64,000 nucleotides of DNA from Candidatus Zhuqueibacterota bacterium (GCA_022616415.1 JAKEEU010000336.1:16296-80295), one strand, 5' to 3'. Positions 50,655 through 60,168 are shown, numbered from the stretch's first letter. Translations and numbers: made by a program. The notes: generated from the sequence alone by a model not told the origin.

Positions 50655-51608
50655 ATGAAAAACTCCGTTCACGGTATTCATCATCTCACCGCCATCGCCG
50701 GCGAGGCGCAGGAGAATTTGAATTTTTATGCCGGCGTGATGGGCATGCGCTTGGTGAAGAAAAGCGTCAATCAGGATGTTCCCGATACGTATCACTTGTT
50801 TTATGCCGATGGCGCTGGCACGCCTGGAACCGATCTCACTTTCTTTCCCTGGCCGAGCATGGGGCCCGGGCGATTGGGAACCGGCTTGATCGTGGAAGTC
50901 CCTTTTGCCGTTCCGAAGGGAAGCTTGAAATATTGGCGCGAGCGCTTCGACAAAATGGGCGTGAAATACGGCGCGGTTGAGACGCGCTTCAATGAAACGA
51001 CGCTGCCCTTCAAAGATCCGCACGGCTTGCAACTGGCGTTGGTGGAAACGGATGACCAACGCGAGTTTGTGCCGTGGGAAAAAAGCGCGGTTCTGCCGGA
51101 GCATCAATTACGCGGCATGCATAGCGTGCGACTTTGGGAACGCCGCCTCTCTCCTACTGCGGAAACGCTTACCGAGTGCATGGGATTTTCGCTGCTGGGA
51201 ACCGAAAATGGCTGGTCGCGCTACATCGTCGATGGCGGCGGCTCCGGCAAATTCATCGAAGTGAAAGAACTGCCGCAAGAAAATCGCGGCCGCTGGGGAA
51301 CCGGTGCGGTGCATCACGTGGCGTGGCGCATGAAAGATTCCGAAGAAGAAATGGCGATGCGTGAGATTATTTTCAACGACGGCCTCTTCCCTACCGAGCA
51401 AATAGATCGCTTCTGGTTCAAGTCGGTCTATTTTCGCGAGCCTGGCGAAGTGCTGTTCGAGTTGGCCACCGACGGCCCTGGTTTTGATCGCGACGAAAAC
51501 ATGGAACGCTTGGGCGAGCAATTGATTCTCCCTCCCTGGCTGGAGCCGCATCGTGCGCTGATTGAGGCGGCTCTGCCAAGTTTGGAGATGCCGAGGACGG
51601 AGACATGA
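50655..51608 (+). CDS. Ring-cleaving-dioxygenase-like protein of the VOC superfamily
   Basis: 317 residues with two VOC modules. Module one: IHHLTAIAGEAQENLNFYAGVMGMRLVKKSVNQDVPDTYHLFYADG; module two: MHSVRLWERRLSPTAETLTECMGFSLL, HHVAWRM, and YFREPGEVLFELATDGPGF. Metal ligands His, His and Glu are in place. MhqO/YkcA-like proteins act on hydroquinones or catechols. A redox-stress role is the likely one. Confidence 0.88.
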   Translation: MKNSVHGIHHLTAIAGEAQENLNFYAGVMGMRLVKKSVNQDVPDTYHLFYADGAGTPGTDLTFFPWPSMGPGRLGTGLIVEVPFAVPKGSLKYWRERFDKMGVKYGAVETRFNETTLPFKDPHGLQLALVETDDQREFVPWEKSAVLPEHQLRGMHSVRLWERRLSPTAETLTECMGFSLLGTENGWSRYIVDGGGSGKFIEVKELPQENRGRWGTGAVHHVAWRMKDSEEEMAMREIIFNDGLFPTEQIDRFWFKSVYFREPGEVLFELATDGPGFDRDENMERLGEQLILPPWLEPHRALIEAALPSLEMPRTET

Positions 51609-51695
51609 AGCCGTGCGAACACTCTTTGCCTCCGGCCTGCCCACTTTGGCCATTGCAGAGCAAAAGTTAGAAAAAATTTCTGAGTTTTTTGCTTT

Positions 51696-51785
51696 TTCGG
51701 CGGCATTCGGTGAATTCGGTGAAGTTCGGCGGAGATGATTTTCCCGCCGATTGACACCGAAATGTACCGAGTTTCGCCGAGAAAT
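51696..51785. repeat. CGG-periodic inverted element (TTCGGTGAA)
   Basis: CGG recurs every 9-10 bases on the left arm (TTCGGCGGCATTCGGTGAAT...), and its complement recurs every 10 bases on the right (CCGCCGATTGACACCGAAAT...). Flanked by non-coding DNA. Confidence 0.65.
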
Positions 51786-51881
51786 TTAAGGCTGCCGCGA
51801 AGCGGCTCCAGTTTTCGACTCGTTTGAAAAACTGGCGTGGTCGCTTTAAAGTTGAATCATTGCAAAAAAGAATAAATTTTT

Positions 51882-51914
51882 CCAGCGGATTGAAAAACCC
51901 AACTGATAAAACTT
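51882..51914. repeat. Single-arm CCAACKGATA element
   Basis: CCAGCGGATTGAAAAACC and CCAACTGATAAAACTT, two direct units about 17 bases apart; no complementary arm. It precedes the DoxX-like gene. Confidence 0.6.
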
Positions 51915-51972
51915 GTCTCTGCTTTGAAATGGTCAAGCACGGAGGAGCCAACTGACGACACTGCTTTTTTTA

Positions 51973-52428
51973 TTGCTGCTTCTCGTCGTTCCGTATGTGC
52001 TACTCACTCTAGTGGAGCACAGGAGCGCCGGCTGGAAGATCGCGCCAGCCACACGCGCCAGGGTCGGACTCTCGTTCTTTTTCATTTTCACGGCCCTCGG
52101 CCATTTCATAAAAACTGAAGAGATGGCGGCCATGTTGCCGGCGTTCGTTCCCAACCGCGTTGCGATTATTATCGTGACGGGGATATTGGAATTGCTCGCC
52201 GCCATCGGCGTCTGGATTCCTCGCCTGAAGAGAATAACGGGTTTATGTATCATACTGATGCTCATCGGCTTTCTGCCCGCTAATATTTATTCGGCGATCA
52301 ATCGCGTTGATTTTGGCGGCCATGGCAGCGGGCCGGCTTACTTGCTGGTTAGAATACCCTTTCAATTCTTGGTCATTGCGTGGGCATATTTCGCCACAGA
52401 ACAACAGTGGCTCAGCAAGCAGAGATAG
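51973..52428 (+). CDS. DoxX-family membrane protein
   Basis: 151 residues from a TTG at 51973. A strong GGAGGAG at 51941-51947 lies 4 bases before an in-frame CTG at 51952, which may be the real start. Four membrane helices; DoxX-like signature FIFTALGHFIKTEEMAAMLPAFVPNRVAIIIVTGILELLAAIGVWIP. Possible role in redox or membrane homeostasis. Confidence 0.75.
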   Translation: MLLLVVPYVLLTLVEHRSAGWKIAPATRARVGLSFFFIFTALGHFIKTEEMAAMLPAFVPNRVAIIIVTGILELLAAIGVWIPRLKRITGLCIILMLIGFLPANIYSAINRVDFGGHGSGPAYLLVRIPFQFLVIAWAYFATEQQWLSKQR

Positions 52429-52430
52429 TG

Positions 52431-52799
52431 ATGAAATTTGCCAAATAGGTTTTTCTCATCGCCGGAATTTACGGCATTCTCGCGGTCGCGCCGCTGTATT
52501 TTTCCGAAAACCAGATCGGCCGCGATTATCCGCCGGCCATCACTCATCCCGAATACTACTACGGCTTCGCTGGTGTCACACTGGCCTGGCAAATTGCCTT
52601 TTTGGTGATCGCGAGTAATCCCAGCCGTTTTCGCTTGATGATGCTGCCGGCAGTCGTTGAAAAATTGGGCTACGTAATTGCCATATTGTTTTTGTATTCG
52701 CAACAGCGCGTTGCCACTATCGCCATCGGATTTGCGGCCATCGATCTGATTTTGGGCATCTTGTTTGTGCTGGCATTTTGGCGAACGCCAAAAGTGTAA
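52431..52799 (+). pseudogene. Small membrane protein with in-frame TAG at codon 6
   Basis: ATG AAA TTT GCC AAA TAG, then an uninterrupted frame to the stop at 52799: VFLIAGIYGILAVAPLYF, ITHPEYYYGFAGVTLAWQIAFLVI, and two further membrane helices. The reading continues smoothly across the stop, as expected of a single TGG to TAG change. About 121 residues if read through. Overlaps nothing; follows the DoxX-like gene by two bases. Confidence 0.7.
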
Positions 52800-52823
52800 C
52801 ATCCAATGTAATTTTAAAACCGT

Positions 52824-54179
52824 ATGCACAGCCAATTATCATATCTCTTCGGACTCCAACAACCAGTAGATCGTAAGTCTTACTTCAAGATCGGCGCAGG
52901 TTTGATGCTCGTGAAGTATCTTGTTGATGCTTCTTTGATTTTTTTCGTCACAGGCGCTTTTTGGACGCCTTTAGACTACCTTGTGCCCCTGGTTAGCCTG
53001 CACGAAGAAAAAATGATGTTGTTTCCGCCTTGGCTGAATATATCTTTGATTATCTGGTCATTGCCGTTTTTATGGATAGGCGTCAGTATGACCCTGCGGC
53101 GCGCCGTTGATGCCGGACGCTCGCCGTGGGCCGCTCTGAGCTTCTTCATCCCGATTTTGAACTACCTCATGATGCTTACATTTTGTGTTTTGCCATCTTC
53201 ACCGAACATTGTTGGGACAGCGAAGCCTTCAACCTTTAATGTAAAGACACGATTCAAAAGTGCGGTATTGGGAATTGGTGCAAGCATTTTGATTGGCATG
53301 TTTTTCATTATAATCAATGTTTTTGTGTTGAAAGATTATGGATTGGCCCTGTTCGCCGCAACACCATTCGTATTGGGAGTCGTTAGTGCATTTTTTTTCA
53401 ATTACCAAACTCCTCGCAGTTTGCTTGAAACTTCGCATGTCGTCACCTTGGGATTATTCCTTGTCGCCGGCGCGTTGCTGTTATTCGCGCTCGAAGGGCT
53501 TATTTGCCTGGCAATGGCGTTTCCATTGGGGTTGATCGTAGCGCTGTTGGGCGGTGTGATCGGGCGAACAATCGCCCTTCGCCAACCCGCTACTGTGAAG
53601 GGCATGACGTTGGGAGTGCTTCTGCTTCCAGCCAGTGCGATATTCGACAAATTGAATCAAGCTGATTTCACCTACGAAGTCGTTTCAACCATTGAAATTC
53701 AAGCTTCGGCAGGCAAAGTGTGGCAACAGCTCATTGCTTTTAACGAGATCGAAAACTCGCCGGATTGGCATTTCAGGTTGGGCATTGCGTATCCCGTACA
53801 CGCTTCGATTTCAGGAGCGGGTGTCGGCGCTGTTCGAAGTTGTGATTTTTCGACCGGCTCTTTTGTAGAGCCGATTACGATTTGGGATGAGACGCGACGC
53901 TTAGCCTTTGATGTTGTTGCGCAGCCGCCACCACTCCAAGAATGGAGCCCTTATCAACGCGTTTACGCCCCTCATTTGGATGGCTTCTCCCGAGCCGTTC
54001 GGGGAGAATTTCGTTTGACTCAACTTGCAAGTGAAAAAACTCGTTTGGAGGGAAGCACGTGGTATCGGCTTGATATTTATCCTCACTTTTATTGGCGAAT
54101 ATTTACTGATAAAATTATCCACTCTATTCACAACCGCGTTTTGCAGCAAGTCAAAAAAGATTCTGAGTCGCTGTACTAA
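52824..54179 (+). CDS. DUF805-like membrane protein with C-terminal SRPBCC/START-like domain
   Basis: 451 residues. The N-terminal part (FGLQQPVDRKSYFKIGAG..., SMTLRRAVDAGRSPWAAL) looks like DUF805; then further membrane helices to about residue 290; then a soluble lipid-binding-type domain beginning YEVVSTIEIQASAGKVWQQLIAFNEI. The SRPBCC half binds hydrophobic ligands. A rare fusion in my experience; function unknown. Confidence 0.72.
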   Translation: MHSQLSYLFGLQQPVDRKSYFKIGAGLMLVKYLVDASLIFFVTGAFWTPLDYLVPLVSLHEEKMMLFPPWLNISLIIWSLPFLWIGVSMTLRRAVDAGRSPWAALSFFIPILNYLMMLTFCVLPSSPNIVGTAKPSTFNVKTRFKSAVLGIGASILIGMFFIIINVFVLKDYGLALFAATPFVLGVVSAFFFNYQTPRSLLETSHVVTLGLFLVAGALLLFALEGLICLAMAFPLGLIVALLGGVIGRTIALRQPATVKGMTLGVLLLPASAIFDKLNQADFTYEVVSTIEIQASAGKVWQQLIAFNEIENSPDWHFRLGIAYPVHASISGAGVGAVRSCDFSTGSFVEPITIWDETRRLAFDVVAQPPPLQEWSPYQRVYAPHLDGFSRAVRGEFRLTQLASEKTRLEGSTWYRLDIYPHFYWRIFTDKIIHSIHNRVLQQVKKDSESLY

Positions 54180-54197
54180 AAATCCGAAAGGAACCCC

Positions 54198-57100
54198 ATG
54201 AGCCTTTCCGCAACCTGCATCCGGCGCCCGGTGTTGACCTGGGTGCTGTCGATTATCATCATTCTGTTCGGCGTCATCGGCTTTACGTACCTCGGCGTAC
54301 GCGAATTTCCGAACGTCGATCCTGCCGTCATTACCGTCGATACTTCGTATCCCGGCGCGAACGCCGAGGTGATCGAATCGCAAATCACTGCGATTCTCGA
54401 AGAGGACATCAGCGCTGTGCCCGGTATTCGCACCATCAACTCTACCAGCCGCGAAGGCCGCAGCACGATTAGCATCGAGTTCGAGCTGGACGTCGATTTA
54501 GAGACGGCGGCGAATGACGTGCGCGATAAAGTCGCCGGCGCCGTCGGCAGCTTGCCTCCGGATGCCGACCCGCCTCGAGTTTCCAAAGCCGATGCGGATG
54601 CCTTTCCCATCGTCGTGATCAACGTCAGCAGCAACACGCGCAACTTGTTGCAGCTCACCGATCTCGCCGACAAAACCTTTAAAGAACGCTTGCAAACCAT
54701 TCCCGGCGTGGCCGAGGTTCGCATCTTCGGTGAAAAGCGCTACTCGATGCGCTTGTGGATGGATCCCAACAAGCTCGCCGCCTATCAAGTCACGGCGCTG
54801 GATGTGCGCAGCGCGCTCAATAACGAGAACCTCGAACTGCCCTCCGGCCGCATCGAAGGCAACGACGTCGAATTGACCGTGCGCACGCTCAGCCGTTTGG
54901 AAAAACCGGCGGAATTTAACAATCTCATCATTCGCGAGCAGGACGGCCGTTTGGTGCGCTTCAGCGACATCGGTTACGCGGAGCTGGCGCCGGAAAATCT
55001 GCGGCAAGTCTCGAAGGGCTTGGCGGGGCCTCGCGTCGCGGTCGCCGTCGTGCCGCAACCCGGCTCCAATCACATTGCGATTTCCGATGAGTTCTTTCGC
55101 CGCCTCGACGAGATCAAAAAAGATTTGGGCGACGACGTCGTGCTAAGCATCGGATGGGACACCACGCAATACATTCGCAAATCCATCTCCGAAGTGCAGG
55201 AAACCATCTTCACCGCCTTCGGCCTGGTGGTGTTGATCATCTTTCTCTTTTTGCGCGACTGGCGCACCACGCTCATTCCCGTCTTCGCCATTCCGATCTC
55301 GCTGATCGGCACGTTCTTCATCATGTATCTCGCGGCCTTCTCCATCAATGTGCTGACCCTGCTGGGTTTGGTGCTGGCCATCGGCATGGTGGTGGACGAC
55401 GCCATCGTGGTGCTGGAAAATATTTATGCAAAGATCGAAGACGGCATGAGTCCGATTGAGGCCGGACTCAAAGGCTCCAAAGAAGTCTACTTTGCCGTTA
55501 TCTCGACCACGATCGCACTCATCGCCGTGTTCATGCCCATCGTCTTTTTGCAGGGCCTCACCGGCCGGCTCTTCAAAGAATTCGGCGTCGTGATCGGCGG
55601 TTCGGTGGCGATCTCGGCCTTCATCGCGCTCACGCTCACGCCGATGTTGAGCAGCCGCATCATCAAAGCCCACGCGCACCATAGCTGGTTTTATCGCAAG
55701 ACCGAGCCGTTCTTTGTGAAATTGCTCAGCGGTTACGAAAACTCTCTCGCCTCGTTCATGCGCGTGCGCTGGCTCGGATTTGTCGCCATCTTGTTTTCCG
55801 CCGGCATGGTGTGGCTCTTCGGAACGATTCTGCCGCAAGAGCTTTCTCCTATGGAAGACCGCAGCCGTTTTCGCTTGATTTCCACCGGACCGGAAGGCAC
55901 GTCGTTCGAGCGCATGGAAAAATACATGGATAGTGTGATCGATCTCGTTAAAAAAGAGGTGCCGGAGGCCGACGCAGTGATCGCCAATACCTCAGGATTT
56001 GCGGGCGGCGCCAATGCCGGCAATACCACGGTTACTTTGGTGCCGCCGGACAAGCGCGACCGCACGCAGCAGGAAATTGCCGAGGCGATGTCGCGCTCCG
56101 TGAGAAGTTTGAACGACGCGCGCACGATCGTCAACCAGGAGCAAACCATCAGTGTCGGCGGCGGCAGCTCGCGTTTCGGCTTGCCGGTGCAATACGTGAT
56201 TCAAGCGCCGAACTTTGCGAAACTCAAGGAAGTGTTGCCGAAGTTTATGGAAGAAGCGAACAACCATCCGGCTTTCAGCGCAGCGGATTTGAATTTGAAA
56301 TTCAACAAGCCGGAGTTGGTGATTGAGATCGACCGCGAACGCGCCCGCTCGCTGGGCGTTTCCGTGCGCGACATCGCGCAAACGCTGCAGCTCACGTTGA
56401 GCGAATCGCGCTACGGCTATTTCATCAAAGACGGCAAGCAGTATCAAGTCCTCGGCCAGCTCACGCGGCAAAACCGCGACGAACCGGTGGATCTCACCTC
56501 GATCTTCGTGCGCAATCGCAGCGGCGAATTGATCCAGCTCGACAACGTCATCAAAACCTCCGAGCAATCCAACCCACCGCAGCTTTATCGTTTCAATCGC
56601 TATATTGCGGCCACGGTTTCCGCCGGACTCTCGCCCGGTTATACTTTGGGCGACGGCATCAACGCCATGGACGAAATCGCCGCAAAAGTTTTGGATGAAT
56701 CTTTCAGCACTACGCTCTCCGGCGCGGCGCGCGATTTCGCCGAAAGCTCGTCGAGCTTGATTTTCGTTTTCATTTTGGCGCTGGTGCTGACGTATCTGAT
56801 CCTGGCAGCACAATTCGAGAGCTTCCGCGATCCGTTGATCATCATGTTCACCGTGCCGCTCGCGGTGGCTGGTGCGCTGCTGTCGCTGTGGTATTTCAAT
56901 CAAACCATCAATATCTTCAGCCAGATCGGCCAAATCATGCTCATCGGCTTGGTGACGAAGAACGGCATTTTGATCGTGGAATTTGCCAATCAACGCAAAG
57001 CCACCGGACTCTCCGTGATGGAAGCCGTGCAAAGCGCGGCGGCAGCGCGTTTCCGGCCGATTTTGATGACGAGCTTATCGACGATCCTCGGTATTTTGCC

Positions 57101-57302
57101 GATTGCCTTGGGCTTGGGCACTGGCGCAGAAAGCCGCGTGTCGATGGGTATCGCCGTCGTGGGCGGGATGATTTTCGCCAGCGGCTTGACATTGTATGTG
57201 ATTCCTGCGATTTATTCTTATTTCTCGAAAGAATTTCACCGACCGCACGTGAGCACCGCTCCTGTGCGGCGGAGAGAGGAATTGGTGGAAGCGGAGGTTT
57301 AA
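54198..57302 (+). CDS. RND multidrug efflux transporter (AcrB-like)
   Basis: 1034 residues, standard RND length. N-terminal membrane helix SATCIRRPVLTWVLSIIIILFGVIGF, large periplasmic loops, and proton-relay Asp pair in LAIGMVVDDAIVVLENI. The second half repeats the plan (LILAAQFESFRDPLIIM, RFRPILMTSLSTILGILPIALG). It exports drugs, bile-like compounds or lipids with the adaptor. No adaptor or outer membrane channel is adjacent; the adaptor at 41045 is the likely partner. Confidence 0.95.
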   Translation: MSLSATCIRRPVLTWVLSIIIILFGVIGFTYLGVREFPNVDPAVITVDTSYPGANAEVIESQITAILEEDISAVPGIRTINSTSREGRSTISIEFELDVDLETAANDVRDKVAGAVGSLPPDADPPRVSKADADAFPIVVINVSSNTRNLLQLTDLADKTFKERLQTIPGVAEVRIFGEKRYSMRLWMDPNKLAAYQVTALDVRSALNNENLELPSGRIEGNDVELTVRTLSRLEKPAEFNNLIIREQDGRLVRFSDIGYAELAPENLRQVSKGLAGPRVAVAVVPQPGSNHIAISDEFFRRLDEIKKDLGDDVVLSIGWDTTQYIRKSISEVQETIFTAFGLVVLIIFLFLRDWRTTLIPVFAIPISLIGTFFIMYLAAFSINVLTLLGLVLAIGMVVDDAIVVLENIYAKIEDGMSPIEAGLKGSKEVYFAVISTTIALIAVFMPIVFLQGLTGRLFKEFGVVIGGSVAISAFIALTLTPMLSSRIIKAHAHHSWFYRKTEPFFVKLLSGYENSLASFMRVRWLGFVAILFSAGMVWLFGTILPQELSPMEDRSRFRLISTGPEGTSFERMEKYMDSVIDLVKKEVPEADAVIANTSGFAGGANAGNTTVTLVPPDKRDRTQQEIAEAMSRSVRSLNDARTIVNQEQTISVGGGSSRFGLPVQYVIQAPNFAKLKEVLPKFMEEANNHPAFSAADLNLKFNKPELVIEIDRERARSLGVSVRDIAQTLQLTLSESRYGYFIKDGKQYQVLGQLTRQNRDEPVDLTSIFVRNRSGELIQLDNVIKTSEQSNPPQLYRFNRYIAATVSAGLSPGYTLGDGINAMDEIAAKVLDESFSTTLSGAARDFAESSSSLIFVFILALVLTYLILAAQFESFRDPLIIMFTVPLAVAGALLSLWYFNQTINIFSQIGQIMLIGLVTKNGILIVEFANQRKATGLSVMEAVQSAAAARFRPILMTSLSTILGILPIALGLGTGAESRVSMGIAVVGGMIFASGLTLYVIPAIYSYFSKEFHRPHVSTAPVRRREELVEAEV

Positions 57303-57396
57303 AAAAAAGCCGCAATTTTCCAGCTTGCATGTCATCAACAATCTGCTTATATTCTCGCATAAACTATAAGGTCAATTTATCTGTAGAGTGTAAATC

Positions 57397-58137
57397 ATGG
57401 CCACGACAACTGCACCAACCATTCAGCCGCGCCCAATTTCATATCATGAAGAATATCTTCCAGAATCGGATGGGAAACCTATGGCCGAAACCGATATCCA
57501 CCGCAAGCTCATGATCGCTCTCCTGCATGCGCTGGAAGAGCATTTCCGCGATGCTGCGAAAGTCTATGTGAGCGGGAACATTTTTGTTTACTATCTTGAT
57601 GAAAATGGAAAACGCCAGTCCGTGTCGCCCGATATTTTCGTGGTGTTCGGCGTCGCCAAGAAAGATCGGCGAACCTATAAAATAGATGCAGAAGGAAAAG
57701 CGCCTCAGGTGGTTATCGAGCTAACTTCCTCAAGCACCAAAGCCGAAGATATCGTTTTGAAGCATTATATCTATGCAAATCTCGGCGTTCAAGAATATTT
57801 TCTTTTCGATCCCTATAGCGAAACCATGCGCCCCTCGCTGCGGGGCTTTCGGCTTAAAGGTGGCGAATACACGCCAATGGCCGGAACTAGATTGCGGAGT
57901 GAAGTTTTGGGTTTGGAGTTGGCCGTCGAAAAAGGCCGTTTGCGTTTGTACGATCCCAAAACCGGTGAGCGCTTGCGCACGCCGCAAGAGGCGGAGGCTG
58001 ATCGCCGCGCTGCAGAAAAAACCGCCGCAAAAGAATTGAAGGCGCGGCGGGAAGCGGAAGCCAAAGCAGCTCGAGCTGAGGCAGAAAACGTCCGTTTGCG
58101 CAAAGAATTAGCTAAACTGCGAGCGAAACAAAACTAA
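57397..58137 (+). CDS. Uma2-family protein with C-terminal coiled coil
   Basis: 246 residues. Uma2 nuclease-like core (SVSPDIFVVFGV with the catalytic Asp, PQVVIELTSSST, KHYIYANLGVQEYFLFDP) then an Ala/Glu/Lys/Arg-rich coiled coil (about 195-246). The second Uma2 protein of the window (see 10039). A single gene. Confidence 0.9.
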   Translation: MATTTAPTIQPRPISYHEEYLPESDGKPMAETDIHRKLMIALLHALEEHFRDAAKVYVSGNIFVYYLDENGKRQSVSPDIFVVFGVAKKDRRTYKIDAEGKAPQVVIELTSSSTKAEDIVLKHYIYANLGVQEYFLFDPYSETMRPSLRGFRLKGGEYTPMAGTRLRSEVLGLELAVEKGRLRLYDPKTGERLRTPQEAEADRRAAEKTAAKELKARREAEAKAARAEAENVRLRKELAKLRAKQN

Positions 58138-58163
58138 AATCTTTTCGATAATAAAGCGTCGCG

Positions 58164-58332
58164 ATGATCAAAACCTACGGATTGACCCACCTTGCACTCG
58201 CCGTCCGCGACGTTGAGCGTTCCTTCCGATTTTATCAGCAAGTCTTCGGCGCCATGGAAGTCTATCGCGGCGACGGCTTCATTCAAGCGCAAACGCCCGG
58301 AAGCCGTGACGTGCTCGTGTTCGAAGAGAAAA
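58164..58332 (+). pseudogene. Truncated VOC/glyoxalase-family gene
   Basis: 56 codons of the first half of a VOC domain (THLALAVRDVERSFRFYQQVFGAMEVYRGDGF) with a His ligand. The expected second half is absent: the frame runs out of phase into the KefB-type gene that starts at 58333. I infer a deletion that fused the two loci. Confidence 0.7.
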
Positions 58333-60168
58333 ATGCACAATGTAGATTTGATCTTGACATTGACCGGCGGCTTGGCGGCGGCGCTGATTCTCGGTTATGT
58401 CACTCAGCGCTTGGGATTGTCGCCTATCGTCGGTTATCTGCTCGGCGGGTTCGCCGTCGGGCCGAATACCCCAGGCTTCGTCGCCAATTTCGAGATGGCG
58501 AATCAATTGGCCGAGGTCGGCGTGATTCTCCTGATGTTTGGCGTCGGACTGCAATTTCACCTCGATGAGCTGCTCGCAGTACGCCGCATCGCAATTCCCG
58601 GCGCCGTCGGCCAGAGCCTCGTAGCTACTCTTCTGGGCGTTTGGGTGGCGCTGGCATTCGGTTGGAGCACGGCAGCCGGAATGATCTTCGGCCTCGCCAT
58701 CTCCGTCGCGAGCACCGTGGTGCTGACGCGAGTGTTGACAGACAATAACGATCTGCACACGCCCACCGGCCATATCGCGATAGGCTGGCTGGTCGTCGAG
58801 GATATTTTTACCGTTTTGGTGTTGGTTCTCTTGCCGGCGATTTTCAGCGCGAATCAAACCGGTTCGGGCAACCTGCCTCTCGCCCTCGGCTTTTCCATAA
58901 TCAAGCTCGGCGCGCTCATGGCATTCACGTTTCTCGTCGGCGAACGTGTCATTCCCAAGCTGCTGGGTTACGTGGCGGCAACGCGCTCGCGGGAGCTTTT
59001 CACGCTCACCGTGTTGGTCGTGGCATTGGGCATCGCGGTGGGCGCAGCCAAGTTGTTTGGCGCTTCCATGGCGCTTGGCGCATTTCTCGCCGGAATGGTG
59101 GTAGGACGGTCGGATTTTAGTCTGCGCGCCGCCTCGGAAGCGCTGCCGATGCGCGACGCTTTTGCCGTTCTCTTCTTCGTCTCCGTCGGCATGTTGTTCA
59201 ACCCGCACCATTTGCTGGAAGCGCCTGGCATGGTGGCCTTAACGCTCGCCATTATATTGCTCGGCAAGCCTCTCGCCGCGCTGAGCATCGTTCTCATGCT
59301 CGGCTATCCCGTCAAAATTGCCCTGGCCGTTGCTGTGGCCTTGGCGCAGATCGGCGAATTTTCTTTCATCCTCGCGACCCTTGGCAAAGATCTCGGCGTG
59401 CTCTCAAATGCCGCCGTCAACACCATTGTCGCCGCGGCCATTGTGTCCATCACGCTGAATCCTTTGTTTTATCGGCTTATCGATCCACTTGAAAGGTGGG
59501 CAATGCAACGCCCTCCGCTTTGGCGTTGGCTCAATGCGCGGAACCAATCCCGGCATCATTTCGCCACGGCATCCTCTCAGGAAACCGAATTAACGTTGGA
59601 TGCGCAACCCCGCGCCATCATCGTCGGCTACGGTCCGGTGGGAAAAACCGTCACGCGCCTGCTGCGCGATAGCGAGATCGAGCCGTCCATTATCGAATTG
59701 AATCTCGAAACCGTGCACCGGCTGCGCGCGGAGGGCTTGACCGCAGTTTATGGCGACGCGAGCCACCATGAAACGCTGAAAAGCGCGGGCATCGAAACCG
59801 CCGGCAGTTTGATTCTAAGCGCCGCCGGCGCGCGTGCGACCGCCGAGATTATTCGCCTGGCGCGAGAGCTAAACCCGAAGATTTCGGTGTTGGTTCGCGC
59901 CAATTACCTCCATGAAATAGCGGCGCTGCGCCAAGCCGGCGCCGACCATGTTTTGACGGGCGAGGGCGAAGTCGCATTGGCCATGACCGAGTTTATTCTC
60001 CGCCAGCTTGGCGCCACGCCGGAACAGATCGACCACGAACGCGATCGCATTCGGGCCGAGCTTTTTGGCGCCGCCGAACCGGCTGAGATCGTTGAAAAAA
60101 CTCCTATTCATATTCAAGCTCATTCCGCAGCGCAATCACCAAACTCTCCGGATCGATGGCCACCGTAA
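58333..60168 (+). CDS. KefB/YbaL-type cation:proton antiporter with TrkA-N domain
   Basis: 611 residues from the ATG at 58333; the longer frame is glyoxalase coding in another phase. About 12 membrane helices (residues 1-390, starting DLILTLTGGLAAALILGYVTQRLGLSPIVGYLLGGFAVGP) and a C-terminal Rossmann TrkA-N domain (AIIVGYGPVGKTVTRLL, TAVYGDASHHETLKSAGI). It exchanges K+ or Na+ for protons under NAD(H) or ligand control. The 3' end overlaps the convergent Cys-rich gene by 65 bp. Confidence 0.9.
   Translation: MHNVDLILTLTGGLAAALILGYVTQRLGLSPIVGYLLGGFAVGPNTPGFVANFEMANQLAEVGVILLMFGVGLQFHLDELLAVRRIAIPGAVGQSLVATLLGVWVALAFGWSTAAGMIFGLAISVASTVVLTRVLTDNNDLHTPTGHIAIGWLVVEDIFTVLVLVLLPAIFSANQTGSGNLPLALGFSIIKLGALMAFTFLVGERVIPKLLGYVAATRSRELFTLTVLVVALGIAVGAAKLFGASMALGAFLAGMVVGRSDFSLRAASEALPMRDAFAVLFFVSVGMLFNPHHLLEAPGMVALTLAIILLGKPLAALSIVLMLGYPVKIALAVAVALAQIGEFSFILATLGKDLGVLSNAAVNTIVAAAIVSITLNPLFYRLIDPLERWAMQRPPLWRWLNARNQSRHHFATASSQETELTLDAQPRAIIVGYGPVGKTVTRLLRDSEIEPSIIELNLETVHRLRAEGLTAVYGDASHHETLKSAGIETAGSLILSAAGARATAEIIRLARELNPKISVLVRANYLHEIAALRQAGADHVLTGEGEVALAMTEFILRQLGATPEQIDHERDRIRAELFGAAEPAEIVEKTPIHIQAHSAAQSPNSPDRWPP

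Larger units (their letters stand above)
51609..51972. other. 364-bp spacer with CGG-periodic repeat
   Basis: No gene seen. It holds the CGG-periodic inverted element (51696-51785) and one arm of the CCAACKGATA family (51882-51914) before the DoxX-like gene. Confidence 0.5.

Noticed and set aside
55992..57032. 346-codon minus-strand ORF opposite the RND pump
   Set aside because: Shadow ORF; His/Arg-rich translation typical of antisense to coding DNA.
58164..58568. Glyoxalase ORF reading on to 58568
   Set aside because: After 58332 it runs through antiporter coding DNA in the wrong frame; only the first part is glyoxalase-like.
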